This document shows positions 15,985-23,302 of a DNA stretch of 23,782 nucleotides, one piece after another. The notes under the pieces were generated by a model. That model was given only the letters and a program-made list of their open reading frames with translations, was not told where the DNA came from and did no database searches. The translations under genes and the position numbers were made by a program. Source of the DNA: Erysipelotrichaceae bacterium UBA4808 (GTDB lineage Bacteria; Bacillota_I; Bacilli_A; Erysipelotrichales; Erysipelotrichaceae); the NCBI GenBank assembly GCA_002402585.1, contig DHGC01000006.1, positions 1 to 23,782 of the forward strand, given 5' to 3'. Every line of letters starts with the position of its first letter. Positions within the stretch are counted from its first letter, which is position 1.

Positions 15985-16013
15985 ACTATCGTATCGAATT
16001 CACAGCTTGTCAA
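15985..16013 (-). promoter_or_regulatory. Promoter of the SBP-MFS-ung-folC-folT operon
   Basis: Minus strand: perfect -35 TTGACA (16013-16008), 17-base spacer, -10 GATAGT (15990-15985, four of six). The predicted start is near 15978, about 26 bases before the solute-binding protein gene. It is arranged back-to-back with the promoter of the plus-strand sensor gene. Confidence 0.6.
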
Positions 16014-16023
16014 AATAGATGTC

Positions 16024-16044
16024 ATAACAAATTTTTGTTATAAT
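16024..16044 (+). promoter_or_regulatory. Extended -10 promoter of the c-di-GMP sensor gene overlapped by a perfect palindrome
   Basis: TGTTATAAT (16036-16044) is an extended -10 element with a consensus TATAAT and a TGn motif; no good -35 is present. The overlapping ATAACAAATTTTTGTTAT (16024-16041) is a perfect inverted repeat, with 8-base arms around TT. A protein bound there would compete with RNA polymerase, so it is a candidate operator. The AT-rich context lowers certainty. Confidence 0.6.
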
Positions 16045-16050
16045 GATATT

Positions 16051-16113
16051 AATAATCACAATCCTACTTAATCATCCAACCTTCCGTAAAGGAAGATCCA
16101 GCCCCTTGGGGGA
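16051..16113 (+). promoter_or_regulatory. 5' leader with two hairpins, the second covering the ribosome binding site
   Basis: The predicted leader of the sensor gene contains CTTCC-GTAAA-GGAAG (16081-16095) and then CCCCTTGGGG (16102-16111). The G-run of the second hairpin (16108-16112) is the only Shine-Dalgarno-like sequence before the ATG pair. Pairing would hide it, suggesting translation control. It does not resemble a c-di-GMP or other riboswitch consensus I recognise. Confidence 0.4.
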
Positions 16114-18414
16114 ATGATGCATCAAATAAGTCAAAATCCATTCAAGAAATTGAACCTGCGTTCACAACGCATTTTTGTTGTTGCTTTGTCCGTTGTGGTT
16201 CTTTCCATTATTTTATCACTTTCAATTCTAAGCAATCAAAACCAAAGAGATGTAACGCCAGATGTTTCAAATCCAATTACAATCAAGTACCAGGTCGATG
16301 GAAACTATCCACCCTTTTCATATGTACATGAGAATGATCTCGTTGGTTTTGATTTTTATCTAACAAACATCATCTTTCCTTCAAATTTATACATCCTTGA
16401 CTACTCCACAGACACTTGGGACAATGTCTATCAACGCATTAAAGAAGGACAAATCGACATCGCTGGAGTCATAGCCGTCAATGAGCAACGCAAAGAAGAT
16501 GTCTTGTTTACAAAGACATTGTTTCGATCCTTTGTATCCGTCTTCACGAGGCACGACTTTAACATCACAAGTGTAAATGATCTTAAGGATTACCGTATTG
16601 GTGTCGGTAAAGGTTACTATACTGAGAACATCTTACGGGATGAGTTAAAGCTTGACTACATTGCCTATACCGATGTCAATCAAGCTATCCTTGATCTCAA
16701 AGATGGGAAAATCGACGCACTGTTTGAAAATGATCAACTCATAAAAACTTTATTGATCAAGCAAGAGCTCACGGGTACAATCGTTGAACAGATCACTGAC
16801 TTATACCCACGTGACCATGCGTACGCGGTTTCGAAGTCAAGACCAGAGCTTGTGGCATACATGAACACACGTATTGATGAACTGCAACGTTCAGGTGTGT
16901 TTGAAGAAATCTATTTAAACTTCTTCTATGAGAACAGTGACACATACATCAATCAACGCAATCAATCCATCGTTTTATGGGTTGTGGCACTCTTATTTGG
17001 CTCTATCTTATTATTTCGATCGCTACAACGCGTCATCCGCGAACTCAAAATTCGATTGAGTCAAAAAGTCACCGAATTGGAACATGCAAACTTAGAACTC
17101 AGAGATCGCTATTCCGAGATCCGTTCATTGGCCTATTTCAATCAAGTGACAAATCTTCCCAATCGTAATCAATTGCGTCATGACTTGAGCCTCTTGACGC
17201 GTACACCCGATGCGAAAGCTGTTCTTATCATGGTCGACCTCGAGCATTTCAACGAAATAAACGATGCCTATGGTCATAGGACGGGTGACCGTGTGCTACG
17301 GATTATGACAGATCGATTTCGATCGATCGTACCTGAAGAAGGAAAACTCTACAACTTAACAAGCCAGCAATTTGTTTTTGTCGGTCAACCACTCAATCGT
17401 GAAATTTTCAGTACGAAGGCACAAGAAATCCTAAGTGCGATTCATCAACCGATCCAAGTGGATGAACATTTGATCCATTTGAATTCAAGTATGGGAATTG
17501 TATTCTATCCTGAACATGGTAATTCTTTCGATGAATTGATCAGCTGTGTCGATATCGCTATGTTAGAGACAAAGAGACATCGTCGTGGTGAATTTACCAT
17601 CTATAACGAACATATGGGTCAAATGTTCCAAGAACGATTGAATCTTATAAAACATCTACGCGATGCCTTGCATCGCGATGCTTTCGAACTCCATTATCAA
17701 CCCATTGTTCAATCCATCGATTTAAAACCTGTTGGTTTTGAAGCGTTGATCCGCTATCGACATCCGACAAAAGGTTTACAATTTCCAAATAATTTTATGG
17801 ATGTTCTTGAAGAAAGCCAGTTGATCGTTCCTGTAGGCTATTGGATCATGGAAACAGCTTGTCGCTTCATTACAGACTATAACGCAATCAATGCGACCGA
17901 TCTAAGTGTTTCAATTAATATCTCTTCAATTCAACTGCTCCATGATGATTTTATTCAAAATGTGACTGAAGTTTTAAACCATACACCTTGCAAGATACAA
18001 AACATCGTTTTTGAAATTACCGAATCTGTAACCCTTGAGAATGTCGATTTGGCAATTGAACGCCTTCATGCCTTACGTACGATGGGCATCCAGATCGCCA
18101 TCGATGACTTTGGTACAGGCTATTCTTCTTTGAGTTACATCAAAGATCTTCCTTTAGATATCATTAAGATTGATAAGGCTTTTGTTCAATCCATTCATGA
18201 ATCTCAAAAAAATCATAGCGTTGCTCAAACGATTGTTTCAATTGGTCATGCCTTAGGTTTGACGCTCATCGCAGAAGGTGTTGAAACCACTGAACAACAC
18301 CAAATCCTCTTAGCCCTAGGCTGTGATCGTATTCAAGGTTATTTGATCAGTAAGCCGAACCCCGCTTCTTACTTCCTACAAGCATCATCCACATCCAATC
18401 CAGATGCAATGTAA
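16114..18414 (+). CDS. Membrane sensor with extracellular solute-binding, degenerate GGDEF and EAL domains; predicted c-di-GMP phosphodiesterase
   Basis: This 766-residue protein probably couples an external solute to c-di-GMP breakdown. Order: membrane helix about 19-40; family-3 periplasmic-binding-protein domain about 57-273 (GNYPPFSYVHENDLVGFDF; RIGVGKGYYTENIL; R126 in NEQRKEDVLFTK sits where amino-acid binders hold the carboxylate); second helix about 285-303; coiled-coil linker about 304-336; GGDEF domain about 340-495; EAL domain about 511-755. The cyclase signature is TSQQF (416-420) instead of GGDEF, so cyclase activity is not expected, although the MVDLEHFNEINDAYGH part is kept. The EAL domain looks active: E543 (FEALIR), N602, E634, D664-D665 (IDDFGTGY), K685 (IKID), E721 (EGVE) and Q741 (QGYL). 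Start 16114 or 16117. A GH13 gene follows on the same strand. Confidence 0.92.
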   Translation: MMHQISQNPFKKLNLRSQRIFVVALSVVVLSIILSLSILSNQNQRDVTPDVSNPITIKYQVDGNYPPFSYVHENDLVGFDFYLTNIIFPSNLYILDYSTDTWDNVYQRIKEGQIDIAGVIAVNEQRKEDVLFTKTLFRSFVSVFTRHDFNITSVNDLKDYRIGVGKGYYTENILRDELKLDYIAYTDVNQAILDLKDGKIDALFENDQLIKTLLIKQELTGTIVEQITDLYPRDHAYAVSKSRPELVAYMNTRIDELQRSGVFEEIYLNFFYENSDTYINQRNQSIVLWVVALLFGSILLFRSLQRVIRELKIRLSQKVTELEHANLELRDRYSEIRSLAYFNQVTNLPNRNQLRHDLSLLTRTPDAKAVLIMVDLEHFNEINDAYGHRTGDRVLRIMTDRFRSIVPEEGKLYNLTSQQFVFVGQPLNREIFSTKAQEILSAIHQPIQVDEHLIHLNSSMGIVFYPEHGNSFDELISCVDIAMLETKRHRRGEFTIYNEHMGQMFQERLNLIKHLRDALHRDAFELHYQPIVQSIDLKPVGFEALIRYRHPTKGLQFPNNFMDVLEESQLIVPVGYWIMETACRFITDYNAINATDLSVSINISSIQLLHDDFIQNVTEVLNHTPCKIQNIVFEITESVTLENVDLAIERLHALRTMGIQIAIDDFGTGYSSLSYIKDLPLDIIKIDKAFVQSIHESQKNHSVAQTIVSIGHALGLTLIAEGVETTEQHQILLALGCDRIQGYLISKPNPASYFLQASSTSNPDAM

Positions 18415-18465
18415 TGCATTTCATGACGAATCAGCCGCTTATCTCACCCAACAAAATCACCTTTA

Positions 18466-18474
18466 TGCTAGAAT
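18466..18474 (+). promoter_or_regulatory. Possible extended -10 promoter before the GH13 gene
   Basis: TGCTAGAAT provides a TGn plus TAGAAT element in the 77-base gap after the sensor gene, without a clear -35. Its start would fall at the ribosome binding site (18481-18487), leaving an unusually short leader. Co-transcription with the sensor gene is equally possible. Confidence 0.3.
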
Positions 18475-18491
18475 GAAACTGGAGGGGAACT

Positions 18492-20579
18492 ATGAGTACC
18501 AACTTAAACAAAATCAGAGAAGCGCTCGCGAAACAGACGCAGAAGAACCATGAAATCTTCAACTATGCCATTCCAGATACTTGGTTGGCTTTTGATTATA
18601 AAGGTTCTAAAATCAAGGTCAACGATGGCAATGTGCTTGTCAATCCGTATCATTTCTATCAAAGTTTGATTGAGGATGTCTTTCTAAAACAAACATCCAC
18701 AGAATTGCGTAGTTATTATTTAGATCACCCCGTGGACAAAGGCTTCGATAATGGCAACTGGATCCGCAAGAGCAGTGCTTATTCCATGATGGTTCGTACA
18801 TCTGGAAGCTATGATCACGATCGTACCGGTAAACTTGAAGATCAGAACCTTTATCATCTCAAGGATACAGGAACCTTCTTAAAAACCTTGGCGTATCTCC
18901 CTTTATTGAAACGCATGGGCATTGATGTCTTATACCTACTCCCCATCGCGAAATATTCACTAAAAGATAAAAAAGGTGAACTGGGTTCTCCCTATGGTGT
19001 ATCCAACTTCTTCGCTTTAGATGAAGGTTTAAAGGATCCAATGACGGGCGATGACACAACAGTGAATGATGAATTCAAAGCTTTTGTGGAAGCTGCTCAC
19101 GCCTTGGATATGAAAGTCATCATCGACATCATCCCAAGAACGAATTCAGTCAACTCCGATTTGATCATCGATCATCCCGATTGGTTCTATTGGATCGATC
19201 ATAAAGACTTGGAAGATTATCGTCCACCGATGGTTGAAGGTTTGAAATCAACCTTGCCTGCTAAGAAAGAGTATTTTAAAGAACTCTTCAGTTCTCCAAG
19301 TGTTGAGGAACATCTCCATAAGTTCCGTAAAAATCCCCGTGATTTGAATCCTGAACAATGGAAGAAGATGGTTAAAGCCTATAAATCCAAGAAGAACACC
19401 AAGGAGATCTTGGATTTGGTTCAAGAATACTTCGATATGAGTGTTGCCCCAGCGTTCTCAGATCACATCAATGATCCGCAACCTGCATGGAGTGATGTGA
19501 CTTTCTTCAGAATGTACAATGATCACCCCATCAATTCACAACCTTTCTTAGATGAGTTGGGTGAATTCAATCCTTATATCCTATTTGATGTGGCGAAGTG
19601 CAGTTTGAATCCAGGCAGTCAACCCAACATGCCACTCTGGGAACTCTTGAGTGATATCATTCCGTTCTATCAAACTGAATTTGGCATTGATGGCGCTCGT
19701 ATCGACATGGGTCATGCCTTACCGGTAGAACTCATCGACATGATCATTTCAAAAGCGAAGAAGATTGATCCAAACTTCTGTTTCATTGCGGAAGAATTGG
19801 ATATCGAGAATGCTCAAGCTTCCATCGATAAAGGCTACAACATGATCATTGGCGATGGTTTCATACGAGAACCGCGTGTTTACGAAGGCATGTTCAATGC
19901 CTTTGCCTACAGTGCCATGAATCTCCCTTCGCCTGTCTTTGCTTGTGGTGAAACCCATGATACGCCACGTTTAGCTTCCCGTAACGGTGAAGAGGTCTTG
20001 GCGAAGATGTTAAGTGTCTTCAATCTCTTTGTACCAAATGCAGTTCCATTCTTAAATTCGGGTCAAGAGTTCTTCGAACGTCAACCAATGAATACCGGCT
20101 TGGATTGTAAACCAAATGAAGCCGAAGCTTTAGATAAGAATGATCCATATTATGGTAAATTAGCTTTATTCGATCGTTACCAACTGCACTATCTCCACCC
20201 ACGTCGCTGGGAAATGGTTGAGACCATGGAGAAAGCTTCTAAGATTCGTCAGTCTCTGATGAGTTCACTCGTCAAGATGGATAAGGTTTATCCACTCGGC
20301 TTCAGTGCTCCTTGGGATACCGCAGCGGGTTTCGGTTATGAAGGTCGTAATAAAATGACCTTGGTCATTGCAAATACCGATTACCAACATGATAAGGAAC
20401 ACTGGGTCCGTTTGGATACACTTCCAGATGCATACAATAATGAAGGCACCATTCTGAAACAGATCTTCTCTTCTGAAGATGCGGAGAATGAAACAGACGT
20501 GTTCATCGAAAGTACACGTAATGTACGGATTTGGTTTAAAAAAGGCGAAGTTAAAATCTTCGAAATCAAAGCAAAATAG
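18492..20579 (+). CDS. GH13-family alpha-glucan enzyme, maltosyltransferase-like
   Basis: Large (695-residue), probably cytoplasmic glycoside hydrolase family 13 protein with no signal peptide. An N-terminal non-catalytic part (about 1-120) precedes a TIM barrel starting at LKRMGIDVLYLLPIAKYS. Catalytic landmarks: nucleophile D405 in GIDGARIDMGHAL, acid/base E434 in FIAEEL, transition-state stabiliser D490 in CGETHDTPRLASR. Region I is unusual: IIDIIPRTNS (from 210) keeps the aspartate but lacks the usual NH pair. A long insertion (about 239-330), rich in lysine and acidic residues, interrupts the barrel. The pattern suggests a transglycosylase or maltosyltransferase rather than a plain alpha-amylase; this is inference. 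A strong GGAGGGG ribosome binding site precedes the ATG. It ends at a bidirectional terminator. Confidence 0.88.
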   Translation: MSTNLNKIREALAKQTQKNHEIFNYAIPDTWLAFDYKGSKIKVNDGNVLVNPYHFYQSLIEDVFLKQTSTELRSYYLDHPVDKGFDNGNWIRKSSAYSMMVRTSGSYDHDRTGKLEDQNLYHLKDTGTFLKTLAYLPLLKRMGIDVLYLLPIAKYSLKDKKGELGSPYGVSNFFALDEGLKDPMTGDDTTVNDEFKAFVEAAHALDMKVIIDIIPRTNSVNSDLIIDHPDWFYWIDHKDLEDYRPPMVEGLKSTLPAKKEYFKELFSSPSVEEHLHKFRKNPRDLNPEQWKKMVKAYKSKKNTKEILDLVQEYFDMSVAPAFSDHINDPQPAWSDVTFFRMYNDHPINSQPFLDELGEFNPYILFDVAKCSLNPGSQPNMPLWELLSDIIPFYQTEFGIDGARIDMGHALPVELIDMIISKAKKIDPNFCFIAEELDIENAQASIDKGYNMIIGDGFIREPRVYEGMFNAFAYSAMNLPSPVFACGETHDTPRLASRNGEEVLAKMLSVFNLFVPNAVPFLNSGQEFFERQPMNTGLDCKPNEAEALDKNDPYYGKLALFDRYQLHYLHPRRWEMVETMEKASKIRQSLMSSLVKMDKVYPLGFSAPWDTAAGFGYEGRNKMTLVIANTDYQHDKEHWVRLDTLPDAYNNEGTILKQIFSSEDAENETDVFIESTRNVRIWFKKGEVKIFEIKAK

Positions 20580-20584
20580 TAAAC

Positions 20585-20612
20585 AAAAGCAGGATCCAAC
20601 GATTCTGCTTTT
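20585..20612. terminator. Bidirectional terminator between convergent genes
   Basis: AAAAGCAGGATC-CAAC-GATTCTGCTTTT forms a twelve-pair stem with one G-U pair and T-runs on both strands. It lies between the GH13 stop (20579) and the stop of the minus-strand regulator (20615) and can serve both. Confidence 0.85.
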
Positions 20613-20614
20613 GA

Positions 20615-21937
20615 TTACTTGAGCTTATACTTCGAATTTCTTCCATCTCCCTGTTTAATAAGAATTGCTTTTGAAAGCATGTTGCGAATCAGATTAATTG
20701 TACTCGCTTGCGAAATGCCAAGGGTTTCTTGAATTTCTCTACGTGTCAATGAACTGCTCATTTTAAACATTTGAATAACTTTATGCTCATAAAAGTTTGA
20801 TCGATCATCATTGTATTCACGAATCTCGAGCTTTGATAAATCTGAATCGATTTCATAACGTAAATTGATGTTAGGCAACGTGACCTTGAACGCATGATCT
20901 GATGTCTCAATCATTGGTTGTACACGAGCATCCTGATAGGTATTTCGAATCTTCATCAAACCAGTCCCATACGCTTCAATAAGGTGAAGGCGATAGAAGA
21001 TGTTTGCCAATTTTGGATTCCGCAACACAGAAACACCGAGTAAAACATCCGATAAACTGAAACCTCTAAGTAAACCACCCACCGAGATAAACTCAATCCG
21101 ATCATCAAAAATACTGATTAAGGTAGACGCACGGTACCCATAATCACGATGAATCAATGCATTCAATAAAGCTTCACGTATTGCTTCAGTTGGATAATCT
21201 CTTAGATCGATACGCTCCAATCCTCTATATTCTGAACGTGTCCGATTGAAACGATCAATGTAACTAAAAGCTTGTTCAAGTTGATCGAGTAAAGAACCCG
21301 ATATTTCTTTGCGGTCTTTAAATACTGTCTTTTGACTTCCTTCAAAGACAGCACATTTAATTGTATGAACACATTGATCTGACATCAGAAGTCCAAGTTG
21401 TGTCATCACACCATTCTCAGATACCAGTCCAAGGCTCCTTTTCTGAGCATTTCCAATTTCAATTCCCTTTCGCTTGAAGTAAGCTTCCATTCCATTGAAA
21501 TTCAAATCTTGGAACATCGATATCGTTTCTTCAAAGTTATCACCAGATGATTCTTTAATCATCGATAAAATCATTGAATCACTTGCTGAGAACGTTGAGG
21601 ACCCCTTACGTATGTACACACCTTCTGGACGAACACCTTTAGCGGAAAGATAATACGGTTTAGAAAGGCCTTCAGACACAGTAATGATGATCATCGATTT
21701 ATCATCAATATCATTGATTTCGACTTTGGTTAAAAATGATACGTCCGGTTTTATTGTATCTCTAAGCAAATTGGTGACTTTTAAGATATCTTCATTTGCA
21801 TCTCTCAAACCAACGACTTTTCCATCATCTCCAACCCCAATGTGAATTTGACCCCCTGAGGTGTTTGCGAATGCCACAACTGTTTTACGTATTTCATCTG
21901 TGAATTCCCGTTTAAACTCCAATTTTTCACTTTCCAT
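20615..21937 (-). CDS. AlbA_2 / RecG-like ATPase / winged-helix putative transcriptional regulator
   Basis: A 440-residue protein of the COG2865 type. Residues about 6-115 form a Schlafen AlbA_2 domain (LEFKREFTDEIRKTVVAFANTSGGQIHIGVGDDGKVVGL, ending in YIRKGSST). Residues about 250-350 resemble the HATPase_c_4 region found in proteins often labelled RecG-related (AIREALLNALIHRDYGYRA, IEFISVGGLLRGFS, NPKLANIFYRLHLIEAYGTGL). Residues about 384-438 are a winged helix-turn-helix (SSLTRREIQETLGISQASTINLIRNMLSKAIL). There is no helicase domain, so the common label ATP-dependent helicase would be wrong. Members are thought to be DNA-binding regulators; targets are unknown. The ATG at 21937 follows AAGGATGGAG. 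The gene is isolated by terminators on both sides and has an inverted repeat over its own promoter, pointing to autoregulation. It interrupts a run of alpha-glucan genes. Confidence 0.85.
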   Translation of the reverse strand: MESEKLEFKREFTDEIRKTVVAFANTSGGQIHIGVGDDGKVVGLRDANEDILKVTNLLRDTIKPDVSFLTKVEINDIDDKSMIIITVSEGLSKPYYLSAKGVRPEGVYIRKGSSTFSASDSMILSMIKESSGDNFEETISMFQDLNFNGMEAYFKRKGIEIGNAQKRSLGLVSENGVMTQLGLLMSDQCVHTIKCAVFEGSQKTVFKDRKEISGSLLDQLEQAFSYIDRFNRTRSEYRGLERIDLRDYPTEAIREALLNALIHRDYGYRASTLISIFDDRIEFISVGGLLRGFSLSDVLLGVSVLRNPKLANIFYRLHLIEAYGTGLMKIRNTYQDARVQPMIETSDHAFKVTLPNINLRYEIDSDLSKLEIREYNDDRSNFYEHKVIQMFKMSSSLTRREIQETLGISQASTINLIRNMLSKAILIKQGDGRNSKYKLK

Positions 21938-21959
21938 GCTCGCTCCATCCTTTACTAAT

Positions 21960-21988
21960 ATTCTAATATTAGATTATTAGAATAACAA
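21960..21988 (-). promoter_or_regulatory. Promoter with operator for the AlbA_2/HTH regulator
   Basis: Minus strand: -35 TTGTTA (21988-21983), 17-base spacer, -10 TAGAAT (21965-21960). A perfect nine-base inverted repeat, ATTCTAATA-N6-TATTAGAAT (21960-21968 and 21975-21983), fills the spacer and the -10. Its placement suggests repression, most simply by the gene's own helix-turn-helix product. The predicted start is near 21953. Confidence 0.65.
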
Positions 21989-21999
21989 GTGGAATAAGA

Positions 22000-22022
22000 A
22001 AAGATGAGTTATACCCATCTTT
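22000..22022 (-). terminator. Terminator after the second GH13 gene
   Basis: Minus strand: AAAGATGGGT-ATA-ACTCATCTTT, a ten-pair stem with one G-U pair, then TCTTATTCC. It starts four bases after the stop codon. The T-tract is only moderate. Confidence 0.65.
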
Positions 22023-22026
22023 AAAT

Positions 22027-23301
22027 CTAAATCTTGAAGATAATTGGATAGTCACCCAACATCACTTGTCCATGGCGGATATCCACATCTTCGCCTGTGA
22101 TCAGATGTTTATAAACACCCTCCTCACAATCGATGCGAACCATGCCTTTTGAACGTGAGACGTTGCAGAGAATGACAAGACGTTCTTCTTTATTCTGATA
22201 TTCAATATGAATGATATCTTTTGGATGATCAATCAACTTGTAACCCGTGTTTTGTGCAAAGATCGCTTGTTTCTTCAGTTTCGCTAACTTCGTGATCCAA
22301 TCCACAAACTCCTCATCCATCTTCGACCAATCCACGGGATCTTTTTCAAAGAGGTAAGAGAGATGATCTGTTAGCGTCTCAACACCGAAATGTAAGAATG
22401 CGATACCCTTTGCCATAAAGACATAAGCCAACCAATTCAAGGTCTTATATTTATCTTGTGTGTACGCTTGAATCCGATGATTATCGTGATTCTCCACATT
22501 ACGGGCTTTGACATAATCGACAGGATACTTACGCTCCTGACGACGTTGTGCCATGATGAAATCCTTTAAAGGAAGCTCATTGTGCAAATAACCCAAGAAC
22601 TGCGTTTGATTGTCATAATCATAAAGAATATGGAAATACGCATACAATTCCGCATCACTCAGACAAGTATGTCCATGGTAACGCAGGTAGTCCACAAAGT
22701 TTTGATCGACACTTTCTGCTAAGAAAATCAAATCTGGATTCAACTTCAATACGGCTGGAAATGCGCTTTGATAGAAGTGATGCGGAATCATCGATGCTAC
22801 ATCGAATCTGAAGCCATCCAACCCTTTATCAATCCAGAAGCGCAAGACATCGGTCAACTTCTCAATGAGTTTTGGATTATCCTCAAACTCAAAATCTGCG
22901 ATATCCGACCAATCCCCAACTTTATTCGAAAGTTTACCATTCTTCCAGTGATAGAACGCTGGATGCTCAACAGTCCAAGGGTGATCCGGTGCGCTGTGGT
23001 GGAAAACCATATCCAACATCAATTTCATGCCTAAAGCGTGGGTTTGATCAACCAAGTCCTTAAAATCATCCCAATTCCCTAGATCTTGACTGAGTGCACA
23101 ATAATCTTTGATAGCATATGGACTACCATACGTCCCCTTACGATTCAATTCTCCAATCGGTTGGATCGGCATCAAATACAGGATATCCGTACCCAACGCT
23201 TGGATGCGCTTAAGGTCTGCACTCAAAGCTTTGAAGGTTCCTTGTGCGGAATAGTTCCGCACAAAGACCTGATAAATCATTTGATTCCGTAGAACTTGCA
23301 T
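22027..23301 (-). CDS. GH13-family alpha-amylase-like glucan hydrolase
   Basis: Cytoplasmic GH13 enzyme of 424 residues, likely cleaving imported maltodextrins. It opens with IYQVFVRNYSAQGTFKAL and LGTDILYLMPIQPIGELNRKGTYGSPYAI, as in this family. The four conserved regions are intact: MLDMVFHHSAPDH (D97), GFRFDVASM (nucleophile D167), IFLAES (acid/base E196) and NVENHDNHR (D273). A C-terminal beta domain ends at FKI. No signal peptide or binding module is seen. The ATG at 23301 lies one base after the stop of the ABC ATPase gene (TAGCATG), so translation is probably coupled. A second ATG at 23280 (MIYQVF) has a GGA at good spacing and could be the true start. An upstream reading to 23379 would overlap the ATPase gene and is rejected. 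Exact specificity is not determinable. Confidence 0.92.
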   Translation of the reverse strand: MQVLRNQMIYQVFVRNYSAQGTFKALSADLKRIQALGTDILYLMPIQPIGELNRKGTYGSPYAIKDYCALSQDLGNWDDFKDLVDQTHALGMKLMLDMVFHHSAPDHPWTVEHPAFYHWKNGKLSNKVGDWSDIADFEFEDNPKLIEKLTDVLRFWIDKGLDGFRFDVASMIPHHFYQSAFPAVLKLNPDLIFLAESVDQNFVDYLRYHGHTCLSDAELYAYFHILYDYDNQTQFLGYLHNELPLKDFIMAQRRQERKYPVDYVKARNVENHDNHRIQAYTQDKYKTLNWLAYVFMAKGIAFLHFGVETLTDHLSYLFEKDPVDWSKMDEEFVDWITKLAKLKKQAIFAQNTGYKLIDHPKDIIHIEYQNKEERLVILCNVSRSKGMVRIDCEEGVYKHLITGEDVDIRHGQVMLGDYPIIFKI

Positions 23302-23302
23302 G

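Noticed and set aside
20615..21937. Annotation of the AlbA_2 protein as a RecG helicase
   Set aside because: No helicase motifs (Walker A, DEAH) are present; only the ATPase-like region shared with proteins loosely named RecG-related is visible.
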